Assembly (NCBI RefSeq): GCF_037102585.1
Contig: NW_027043829.1
Location: 2,356,001-2,420,000, forward strand
DNA: 64,000 bases
Reading direction: 5' to 3'
Origin: Saccharomycopsis crataegensis
Lineage: Eukaryota; Ascomycota; Saccharomycetes; Ascoideales; Saccharomycopsidaceae
The translations under genes and the position numbers were made by a program. Positions 1 to 9,300 of the stretch are shown piece by piece; position 1 is the stretch's first letter, and each line of letters begins with the position of its first letter. The notes under the pieces were generated by a model, which did not search any database, was not told where the DNA came from, and worked only from the letters and a program-made list of their open reading frames with translations.

Positions 1-24
1 GTTGTTGTTGTTGTTGTTGTTGTT
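1..24. repeat. (GTT)n microsatellite
   Basis: Eight perfect GTT units at the very edge of the window. They are not in an open frame that I can follow. Confidence 0.8.
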
Positions 25-744
25 TTTACTAGAAGAGTAATGTGTGCTGAATCTTATTGTGGATACAAGCTCAGATTGAGGATCGCATGGTTGTTGACTC
101 TGTATATTCCAACATGGGCTTATTCGACATTGGATTAATCTCGTGTTGAGTCTTCGTTTTCAAGTTAACTCTTCCAGGATATCATACTCTTATCTAAAAA
201 TTTTTAGATTTGAGGAATGAAAATTTAATCATTGAGAATTGTTTTCCTTCTAATGAATGCACCCAAGGTCGTCTAGCTGTGACATCTGTTGGAGAATTCA
301 GCTATTAACACAATGTTCAGCATGGTCATATTTTAACTCACCAGTATATCCCAAGTATTCTTGATGATATCGAGCTTTTTCAAAGTTTATATAACTTAAG
401 AAATATCTTTTAACTGAACTTCGAAAGCAGTAACTGCAAATATTTAGTTTTTATGAATATATATAGTTATATTATCAATCATCCAATCTTCCAAATATCA
501 ACCAATTTTGTACAGGCAGAATTTTAATGAGCAGTAAAAATTGTTTAACTGTATTGAATGCAACTATATATACTTGTTTAAAGAAGTATGAAATAACACA
601 AAAATATGCAAAATGATATACGAAAATGGATATCAAGAGTGAAATGAGAATGACAAAAAACAGATTATAAAAGAAATGCAAATAGAATTATGGAATGGAA
701 TGCTAGTGAAAGAGAGTAAAATATTTAACGATTTAAATCTAGGT
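1..744. other. non-coding left edge
   Basis: The window opens with about eight GTT repeats and then AT-rich sequence with stops in all frames. I see no convincing gene. A few short open stretches on the minus strand (around 250-400) read as protein-like but are broken by many stops. They are too short to name, so an old gene relic is possible but unsupported. Confidence 0.4.
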
Positions 745-1860
745 TTAAATTGAAGATAACAAAGCCACAGAGATAAATCCAAACATCAATCCTTGTGCAA
801 TCAAATTTGCTTGGGAGATGACATTTTGGAGACCTCTAGCACCGCCTGTAAGTACTGCATATGAGCTGGTTTCAGTCTCATAAGACAGAGATTCAGACAT
901 GGTGTATAATGTGGTTTGAGCGTTAAATGTGGATGATGGAGTTGAAGTTATTGTATAGGATGATGTTGAGTCAGAAGTGGTGGCCTCATTGTTTGAGGTA
1001 ATCAAAGTTGATGAAGTTGACAAAGTGGATGAGGTAGAAGAAGTAGAAGAAGTAGAAGAGGTTGAGGTAGAAGAGGCTGAAGAACTTGAAGAACTTGAAG
1101 AGGTTGAAGAACTTGAAGAGATTGAAGAACTTGAAGAGGTTGAAGAACTTGAAGAGGTTGAAGAACTTGAAGAGGTTGAAGAACTTGAAGAGGTTGAAGA
1201 ACTTGAAGAGGTTGAAGAACTTGAAGAGGTTGAAGAACTTGAAGAGGTTGATGAAGTTGATGTGGAAGATGATGAAGCTGAATTGAAATGGGAATCGTCA
1301 ATTTGACTTGGGGTATAACTCAGTAAAGTTTTGACCTCGCTGATCAAGTTTGGTCTCAAACTAATATTATATGATTGATTTGGACAATCTTCATACTCAG
1401 CAGTATGGATGGTGTAGAACTCATCAGAATCTAAGGATTTGCAAGCCACAAAAGTTGGAGATCCACCTAACCTTAAGCTACTGTATTCAACGGAGAATGG
1501 GCCAGCAGCACCGGACAGGACATTGGAAATCTGGAGTTTTTTCGAATCTTCATCAATAACAATCAAATTACCACTAGAACTTTGGCCACTGCCGTCACTG
1601 ATTTCGTCCAAATAACCGTTTTTCCAAATTGATCCTTCAAAGGCAAAACTTCCGTTAATACTGGCAAAACCCAGCTCTGTGGAAATAATAATCAAATCGT
1701 TGGTATCTGGAGATACACAAACGCTGGCATATTGGACGTCTGTTGATTGCTGAGAGGCAATGGAAAATAGATAAAAATTGTCTGAATTAGCACTTTCACC
1801 AATCACCGAATGGATCAACAACAATAACAAAACCAGGACAAGTGGGGCACTAGAGAGCAT
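745..1860 (-). CDS. Ser-rich GPI-anchored cell-wall protein (Cwp1/Pga-like)
   Basis: The 371-residue product looks like a fungal GPI cell-wall mannoprotein. It has a hydrophobic signal peptide (residues 1-21, ending SVIG). A globular head of about 170 residues follows, with NGS, NQS and NIS glycosylation sequons. The head pattern (FYLFSIASQ... then short beta-type segments) resembles the Cwp1 and Pga29-31 heads. A Ser/Thr stalk of about 90 residues is built from six-residue SSSSST-type repeats. The C-terminus is a hydrophobic tail (QGLMFGFISVALLSSI) preceded by small residues, as expected for GPI attachment. One signal-peptide codon is CTG, so the residue may be Ser. Family assignment is by domain order and head pattern only. 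The exact omega site is not identified. Confidence 0.75.
   Translation of the reverse strand: MLSSAPLVLVLLLLLIHSVIGESANSDNFYLFSIASQQSTDVQYASVCVSPDTNDLIIISTELGFASINGSFAFEGSIWKNGYLDEISDGSGQSSSGNLIVIDEDSKKLQISNVLSGAAGPFSVEYSSLRLGGSPTFVACKSLDSDEFYTIHTAEYEDCPNQSYNISLRPNLISEVKTLLSYTPSQIDDSHFNSASSSSTSTSSTSSSSSTSSSSSTSSSSSTSSSSSTSSSSSTSSSSSTSSSSSISSSSSTSSSSSSSSASSTSTSSTSSTSSTSSTLSTSSTLITSNNEATTSDSTSSYTITSTPSSTFNAQTTLYTMSESLSYETETSSYAVLTGGARGLQNVISQANLIAQGLMFGFISVALLSSI
1078..1255 (-). repeat. 18-bp tandem repeat in the Ser stalk
   Basis: About nine near-identical 18-bp units (plus strand GAACTTGAAGAGGTTGAA) encode the six-residue Ser/Thr repeat. One unit differs by a single base (GAGATT instead of GAGGTT), giving Ile in place of Thr. 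The near-identity points to recent unit expansion and likely length polymorphism. The same tract makes long antisense open frames that are not genes. Confidence 0.9.
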
Positions 1861-3280
1861 AGTTAAAGGGTATCAATCAATTGAGAAAATAAATAGGTAT
1901 CAAAAGAGATATTCTTCTAGTTTGAATATTATAATTGTGAATATGTGGATAGAACCTGATTGTTTTATCTATACAATTATGAAGAGAAAAGCTGGAACAT
2001 TTTTACTGCAATGATCCGTTAATATATATAATAAGTGATATGATATCGCTTTTCCGTCTAATAAGACATACTTTCTAGATATGTTTCACCTCCTTCGGTG
2101 GAGAATTAAAGGGATAAGTTTTTGGATCTTGTTTTCATGCTGAAATGCTGTGGCGGCGCACCAACTAGTGCAGTAGCAGCACCAATTAAGGTTAAACGGA
2201 GAGCATTTTCATTTGACAGCCGTAGCATGTGTCGCTCACAAAAAGAATTGAGCTAGGTGATATAGTAAGAGCTGTCATTATATATCGATCATAACTGCTA
2301 TACTTGAACGATCAGGTAGGTAGATGTTAGAAATATTTTGTTATTCAAAGAGAACTTGTATCAACAAGTTAGAGAATAAATGAAAAAAAAATATTGTTGT
2401 TACTGCCTCCCCAGAAATTAAGTTTCCGGAAAAGGCATATTTCCAACTAACTTCAGGCCCACCGAGTTATTGTTAATTTCATATTTGTCGAGCTTATTCT
2501 AATTTTAGATCTATAATAAATAACTTAACTCCCTCAGTAATTTTAATTGGAAAAAAGGCCCGTCAAAAAAAAAAAAGGGCTTCGTTCCAGTTTATGCATG
2601 CTTTTTTTTCAAGTAGACGGATAGCACACCTGCATCGCTTTCGATCGACAGACAGAAAAAAAAAGTACAATGACGAAGGCCTTTACAAGAATTATACTGG
2701 GGTCGAATATTATGTGTTTAGGAAGCCAGGGTTGTATGTACATACAGAATCAACAGCAAATGTTATATTTTTGTATACATCAAGGAAAAAGATAACAGGG
2801 TTTGGTTTTTATGGTAAAGACTGGATCTCTATACAGAAATATATTATGAGAAATAAGTTCAATTCTGTTTCCCTTTCTCTTTTGTAAATGAAATGACCTC
2901 TTCGTGTGACAAAAATCCTCAACTAATTTGTCTCACTTCTTAAATGTCCTTTCTCAGCTAAGAATAAATTAGTGGATAATTGACATTTGCTCGATTATTA
3001 TACGGGCAGGAAATTCTTATAATACTTGCTGCGTCACGAAAAAAAAAAAAAGCCCCTCTAATTGCTACAGCTAATAAAAATTAATAATGATTTTTAATAA
3101 TATTTCAAAAATTAAATCAAACAACAGTCCATATAATAATTATACGATAGCAGCAAAAAAAAAAATAAAGAAAAAAATAAAAAAAATGAAGAGATCTTTA
3201 ATCTCCTCTTATTCTTTCTCTCCGTATTACCATATGAATCAACAAACCACTCTTCAAATTATTGTATGCGTAAAATTCTT
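1861..3280. other. 1.4-kb intergenic region
   Basis: Promoter side of the GPI protein gene and terminator side of the Cld1-like gene. It is AT-rich with several poly-A/T runs. A 97-codon open frame at 2594-2887 has no recognisable domain and I do not call it. No RNA gene was seen. Confidence 0.5.
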
Positions 3281-4714
3281 TTAAAATTCTTTCATTTGTG
3301 ATAATAAGTAATTATTGAATCCTGTAATATCATCTAAATAAATATGATGCCCACAACCTTCAAAAATTTTCACCTTGGCCTTTAATTTGTTGTTCTCGGT
3401 TAAAAACTTAGTGGCAATCAATCCCCCTCTCAGATCCATCCAATCATTATCCCCATATAACCACTCAGTCTCACAAGAAACTTGCTTTAATCTCGTCTTA
3501 TTCTTTACCAATGGATATCTTGGTACTCCTCCAGCGCTCAACACATAATTTAGAAAATATTCACCAGAACCTCTGGCATTGAAAATACCATAAGAATACC
3601 TGTGCAACAAAGCATGTTCACGATGAGTCAAGTTGGCAAACCTTCGCGATGTCCAACCAGAAACAAAGAATGAGCCAAGCGGTCCTGAATATCGAACAAG
3701 AGCAAATGGTGAAACATTCTTGTTCCACAAATAATTGAACCACCCCGGAATTCTTTTGGAATCAAAAGTAGCAGGCTTAATCATGCCAGCAGGACTGACC
3801 AAGACTAATTTTCTGAATGTTTTAGGATACTTGATATTATAGCATACCGATAAATATGCACCCATCGAATGTGCAATCACCAAGTTATTTTCATAATGAT
3901 TCAATTGTCTTTGGATTCTCCAATTTTCAAGAGAATCAACAAACCAATCTTCAAAAGTCTGCAATGAATTGTTGGTTTTATAATTGATTTTTGGTCTAGA
4001 AGATGAACCATAGCCCAAAAGATCTATAGCATGAATACACCATTTGGACGACCCCTTTGTTATTTCTTGATTTATAAATTCCGCCATTTTCTCAAGGTTC
4101 TTAATATAAAACCCTAAACCAGCGCCATATCCATGGATCAAAATCAAATGCTTCACCAGCTTATCTTGTGGGTCAATATTCTTTGGAGAAATACATACTT
4201 CATTGATATAATTATCAGCATCACGCATTGTCCCATCAGTCATGACATCTTTAATTTTTATTACTCTTCCCTCTTTATCCAAATGGATTGGGACTTTCAA
4301 CACCGACATATTCAAATTTTCCAAATTTTCCATATCCAATAGAGTCAACAAATCATCTTGAATATTTAATAACTGATTTCTTTTCTTATAATCTTGGAAT
4401 GACTCCATTATTGGCAAAGGAAATTTCACTGAAAAGAATTTTGATAACGGAATCCCAGATGGACTAGTTGAAGCTTTATATTGATGTTTTTGGGTTAGCG
4501 ATGGTTTTTTGCCAAATTTGCTCGATGCTGTCTCTAAAAGATTGTTGATGATTGCCAAAGGCCCAGAATAGTTGTTTAGTTTGTTCTCCTGGTTACTGCT
4601 ATTGTTCCATGCTGGCGCTGGGCGAATACTAACCAAAGATGAAGTTGAAAATGATCTAATCAGAAACTTGAGAGATGATATATGACGCCCTCCATTCATA
4701 GCTACTGCACACAC
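3281..4714 (-). CDS. CLD1: mitochondrial alpha/beta-hydrolase, Cld1/Ict1/Ecm18 family
   Basis: Predicted lipid acyl hydrolase of the ABHD4/5-CGI58 group, most like the cardiolipin deacylase Cld1 or its paralogues Ict1/Ecm18. Visible marks are the oxyanion-hole motif HGYGAG (194-199), the nucleophile elbow AHSMG with Ser283, a probable acid in YGDNDWMD (about 425) and the family's C-terminal H-x4-D in HHIYLD (about 458). The first 30 residues are basic, Ser/Arg-rich and lack acids, as in a mitochondrial presequence. The second Met (residue 6) is an equally plausible start. Length 477 is close to the family (about 445). It is divergent with MED9, sharing a 319-bp promoter. The hydrolase call is firm; the choice among paralogues is not. 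Confidence 0.8.
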   Translation of the reverse strand: MCAVAMNGGRHISSLKFLIRSFSTSSLVSIRPAPAWNNSSNQENKLNNYSGPLAIINNLLETASSKFGKKPSLTQKHQYKASTSPSGIPLSKFFSVKFPLPIMESFQDYKKRNQLLNIQDDLLTLLDMENLENLNMSVLKVPIHLDKEGRVIKIKDVMTDGTMRDADNYINEVCISPKNIDPQDKLVKHLILIHGYGAGLGFYIKNLEKMAEFINQEITKGSSKWCIHAIDLLGYGSSSRPKINYKTNNSLQTFEDWFVDSLENWRIQRQLNHYENNLVIAHSMGAYLSVCYNIKYPKTFRKLVLVSPAGMIKPATFDSKRIPGWFNYLWNKNVSPFALVRYSGPLGSFFVSGWTSRRFANLTHREHALLHRYSYGIFNARGSGEYFLNYVLSAGGVPRYPLVKNKTRLKQVSCETEWLYGDNDWMDLRGGLIATKFLTENNKLKAKVKIFEGCGHHIYLDDITGFNNYLLSQMKEF

Positions 4715-4922
4715 TCACAGAATCGTAAAATGAAATAAAAATAAAGGAAAAAAAAAAAAAAAAAAAAGAAAGAAGGATATTTACACAGAAACGAAAACGA
4801 AAATGATCTAGTTTGTAGAGAATCACAAATACATAATATTGTGTTTAAAACGTTCGACCCAATTTCCCGAAGGAAAAAAAAAAATGACCGGATATGCCCC
4901 CAATTATTTTGTTTACTACCGG

Positions 4923-4928
4923 CACGTG
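4923..4928. promoter_or_regulatory. CACGTG E-box in the CLD1/MED9 divergent promoter
   Basis: A perfect CACGTG palindrome, 106 bp upstream of the MED9 start and 209 bp upstream of the CLD1-like start. Cbf1 or another bHLH factor would be the usual reader. Function is inferred. Confidence 0.45.
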
Positions 4929-5033
4929 TGCAATCAGGAGTGTTTGCCATTCCCATGGATTTTTAAAGAATCAGATATTCTTTCAGTTGCAACCGCACCA
5001 TGATTAGACGGAAAAGACCGCCCCAAAACAATA

Positions 5034-6092
5034 ATGTCAAGCACTGCAAGTGAGCAAGTGATCTTGATTGAGGAGATTAAGAATCTCGAGATGCTACCCT
5101 TGTTGATTGATATCCTACAACAAGTAAATAAAGGAGAGTTAAGTGTCAAAGATTTGAATAATTCTGCCGGAAAAATTAGAATCAGATTGACCAAGTTCAA
5201 AGAACTTTTAGCAAAACTAGATGGAATAAACCAGACTCCAAATCAAAGAAAGTTACTCATAGATCAATTAAGCTACCAAATATCTAAAAAGAAAGAGATT
5301 CTTCAAAATTTTTGCGAAGTAGTCAGCGGGAAATTGGGTTGTATAAATGGTGAAGTACGAGACAAAGACAAAGGCAACGACGGAAATCAAAATGAAGATA
5401 ATCAGATACAAACACCATTAGATACAAAGAAAGCTATAGGAAACAAATCTGTAACCAATATTGCTGATTATATTTGCAAGGATTTGGGAATAGCGAAGGA
5501 TGATTTACAGATTTTAGTCGAAGCGAATATCCAAACATCAGAAGAAGAAGAGGCTACCTTTAAGAGTCTTACAGAACTTAAAAAACAAAAACAACTGGAA
5601 AAAAATCACAATAATAACGAAAAGGCAAATAATTCTCCCAATAACAGTATTAACCCGGATAATAATAATGATGATGGTGGTGGGGCTGATGATGATTTGA
5701 TGATGGAGGTTGACAATCCTATGGAAAACAATATGGATCCAGATTACATGTTTATGAATGACGATCTTAACATTGATGATCCGGGATTCAACATGGACAG
5801 ACTAGATAAAGGCGGTGCTAGCACTGCTGCGAATGCTAATAGTACAGAAAGTGCTAGTAGCAGTGATGAAAAGCTAAAGCAAAATCCCCCAAACAAAGAA
5901 AAGACGGATATTGATATGTCAAACAACGATTCACTTAAACCTGAAAATGGTAGAAATGATACAAAAAAAGCCACAAATGGTACTTCCATAGATTTCAATG
6001 ATTTCAGCTTGAGCGACTTACCAGAAGGAAATAACAATAATGAAAATGTGTTTGGAAATTTTGATGATTTTGGATTTGATATGGATTTCTAA
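5034..6092 (+). CDS. MED9: Mediator subunit Med9 with long acidic C-terminal extension
   Basis: Residues 10-95 match the Med9/Cse2 pattern: a short helix (LEMLPLLIDILQQV), then a helical segment with AGKIRIRLTKFKELL and QISKKKEILQNF. This lines up with the yeast Cse2 C-terminal coiled coil, which anchors the Mediator middle module. The protein is 352 residues against about 150 in S. cerevisiae. The extra 250 residues hold a second small helical segment (about 140-190), Asn/Asp-rich linkers and two acidic-hydrophobic patches. The last patch ends the protein with NVFGNFDDFGFDMDF, which looks like an activation domain. Med9 identity rests on pattern recall, without an alignment score. The extension's role is inference. 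Confidence 0.7.
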   Translation: MSSTASEQVILIEEIKNLEMLPLLIDILQQVNKGELSVKDLNNSAGKIRIRLTKFKELLAKLDGINQTPNQRKLLIDQLSYQISKKKEILQNFCEVVSGKLGCINGEVRDKDKGNDGNQNEDNQIQTPLDTKKAIGNKSVTNIADYICKDLGIAKDDLQILVEANIQTSEEEEATFKSLTELKKQKQLEKNHNNNEKANNSPNNSINPDNNNDDGGGADDDLMMEVDNPMENNMDPDYMFMNDDLNIDDPGFNMDRLDKGGASTAANANSTESASSSDEKLKQNPPNKEKTDIDMSNNDSLKPENGRNDTKKATNGTSIDFNDFSLSDLPEGNNNNENVFGNFDDFGFDMDF

Positions 6093-6389
6093 CAGCCCTT
6101 TCTACAAAAAAATAGATGAAAAATTGAAAGAAGACTTTGGCAATAAACATTTTTGTAGAAAACGATTCTATCGATGAATGATTGGAAAATCCACATATAA
6201 ACTATAGTGATAGTATATGTCTTACGCCCGGGTAAGCGATACTCCAATTTATTTTTTTTATTTTTTTTTTTTTCCTGCTCCTTTTCAGTTGTGAGAATGT
6301 ACCAAAACAAATGTACAGATAGGTTTAGCTAGGTTACAATATATTTTTTTTTTGTTAGACTATTTCATTATTGGCCTTAGTACAGTGCA
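6093..6389. other. MED9-NUP159 intergenic region
   Basis: 297 bp with poly-T tracts and a CCGGGTAA site at 6228-6235 (reverse TTACCCGG, the Reb1-type consensus), 155 bp upstream of NUP159. A general promoter-opening role is the usual expectation. Confidence 0.45.
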
Positions 6390-9300
6390 ATGGCAGGTGT
6401 TGAGCCAGTTGACAATGAGACCGTTGGGTTCCAGCAAAGTCATATTTTGAAATTGCTTTTCCCTCAAACTAGCTTAGATGAGGCGGTATCTCATCAAGCA
6501 TCCAGCTTATTTGACATCAACAACTTTAACCAATTATTTGTTGCTAGCAAAGGAGAACACATTATTATTGATAAAGTGTCAAGATTACATCAATTGATAG
6601 AGTACTCAAATTCAGGTTCTGATGATGATGGAGATGAAGATGAATCCGTCACTGAACTTCTGCCAAAACATATGATTACTTTAAATGCGAACCTCAAGTT
6701 TGTAAAACTATTAACCAATAAACTTATTATCGCTGCCGAAGACCTTGTGATAATAAAAACAATCAAAGATCCTAATGACTTGAATGATATTACAGACTTG
6801 AGTCTGAATATGCTGATGGTTAAAATCGATGATGCAGAAGAAATCGTTGACTTGAAGATTCAAGAAAGCGAAGACTACGCAATTATTGTTGGGTCCAATC
6901 ACACCTTATTCTCGATAGACTTAAATTCAGAATCGCCAGAAGCTACTTTATTGAAATTTAAACACAAGGTACTATCGGTAGAGTTTTCCACGATATCTTC
7001 AGATGTTATTTATATCGGGTTTGATGATTTTGATAAATCACATATTGTCAAATATAATTTCAAAACTAGAAAAGCGATTCAAAAAATTGAAAAAGATATC
7101 GATATTCCTGGCTCATTGGAACCAATATCATTACTCGAATTGAATGAATATGAATTGCTTGTATCGTATGATTTGAGTGGTAAAGCTAAAGACGGTGATC
7201 GATTCCAGGATATGGCATTAAGTAGTCCAAGATATACTTCTTATGTCATCAACTTTAAAGATGTGAGCAATGTCACTACTTCTCAAGTGGACGAAGAGTT
7301 ATGCTTCAATTTGGATGATGCTGAACGCGACTTCATGAACTACTCAGTGCGTCTTCGCGATTGGGAAATTTGTGGCAAGAAGGATGATTTATTTTTAATC
7401 ACTACCAGTGTTGCTTCCTATATTTCAATCTTTAAACACGACCAGATTGTCGTTCCAAAAGACGATGCTCTCAAGGCCTCCATGCCAATGGATCCTGTTG
7501 AATTTGATGACTTGCTGGTTTGTGGGCTAGCTTTAGATCTTGTGAGCTCCAACACACCAATCACAATTCCTAATGTTGAGGACCCAGTTTTGGGTAAAAC
7601 TATGAGTTTGTGGTTGTTTGCCACTAATGGGATGTTGGCTAAATATGACTTCTTCGATGTTGATGCGATCAAATCAGGCAAACAGTTTACGAATATTGAC
7701 TATCAATTGAAACTATTGAAGGACCTGAGAATGATACAGGAATCTGGTTCCAGAATTGATGCTCCAGTAGTCAGCTCTGCGCTCACTAAGGGCTCTTTGT
7801 TGTCTCCTGCTGATGAAAAGAATGTAGCACCAAGTGCTTTCGGAAGCGCTAACACAGGCGGTCTATTTGGCAAATCCACCGACAATGGAATCGCTAATAA
7901 TAGTGGCAGTTTATTTGGCAAATCCACCGACAATGGAATCGCTAATAATAGTGGCAGTTTATTTGGCAAATCCGCCGACAATGGAATCGCTAATAATAGT
8001 GGCAGTTTATTTGGCAATAATAGTGGCGGTCTATTTGTCAAATCCACCGACAATGGAATCGCTAATAATAGTGGGAGTTTATTTGGCAATAATACTGGAG
8101 GCTTATTTGGCAAATCCACCGACAATGGAATTTCTAATGATGGTGGGAGTTTATTTGGCAATAATACTGGAGGCTTATTTGGCAAATCCACCGACAATGG
8201 AATTTCTAATGATGGTGGCAGTTTATTTGGCGGTAATACTTTTGGTAAATCCGATGTACTTTTGCTTGGTAATAAGGTTGAAAACCCTTTTGGTTCTAAA
8301 TCCAATAATACATCATCCATTTTCACCGATGCGGCTTTCAAAAGTGGCAAAAACGGTTCAAATGCTTTAGGGTTTGGAGCAGCAGGCTTTGGCTCAAAAG
8401 CAAACGATCACAATCAATCCTCTGGTTTTGGAAAAGCAGGTTTCAGCTTCGGAAATGCAACTGAAGATAAAAATAAAAAAGTTGAATCCTTAGGGTTTGG
8501 AACAGCAGGCTTTGGCTCAAAAGCAAACGATCAAAATCAATCCTCTGGTTTTGGAAAAGCAGGTTTCAGCTTCGGAAATGCGGCTTTGATCGACCCAAGT
8601 AAACCTACCGCCCCACGCTTCTTTCCTGGTAAATTCAATACCAATAAAGAACTGAGCCATGGTACCAGGATTGAAGACAAGGTTCTTAGTGTTCCTTCTG
8701 CAGAATCAGCTCCTATTGATCAACCTACTTTGCCAAGTAATGAAAGTGGTGAAGAGAAACCAAAAATTGAATTATCAGAGGTTCAAAGTGAAAATTTAAA
8801 ACCAAAGACAAATCCTGTCACTGAGGACAACGAGAATAAAGTGGACGCAGAAACAGTATTGTCCAACTCTGAGGGTGAATCTGAACCTGATAATATTGTA
8901 AAAGACGAGGACGCTGCTAATTTAATTGAAAACATCACAATCAATAACGAGACATCACTGAACCATGAAGATACTAAAGTCATCAGTACGGGTACTTCAG
9001 AAAGAGACATGAATAATGCTGACACTAAACTGGCTGAAGAACCTAACAATGATACTACAAAGGTCATTAGTGATACCCGGGAAGCCTTGCAAATCACAGA
9101 CTCTGGTAACTCTAAAACGAAAAAGACTGAGAAGCCTAAGAAAGGTCTTCTCAGTAGTGCATATGCCGATACCGACAATGAGGAAGAGGAAGAAGGAGAA
9201 GAGGAAAAGGAGAAAGAAGAAGAGAGCGAAAAGAACGAAGAGGAAAAGAAAGAGAATGAAGGGAAAGAGAATCAGGACCTTGTGGAGGTGGAAAAAGAGT

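Noticed and set aside
475-681. 68-codon Phe/Tyr/Ile-rich minus frame
   Set aside because: Low-complexity AT-rich reading with no domain and no supporting context.
977-1306. Glu/Val/Leu repeat frames opposite the GPI protein stalk
   Set aside because: By-product of the 18-bp repeat on the coding strand, which has a signal peptide and GPI tail.
2594-2887. 97-codon plus frame between the GPI and CLD1-like genes
   Set aside because: No recognisable motif. AT-rich codon use unlike nearby genes.
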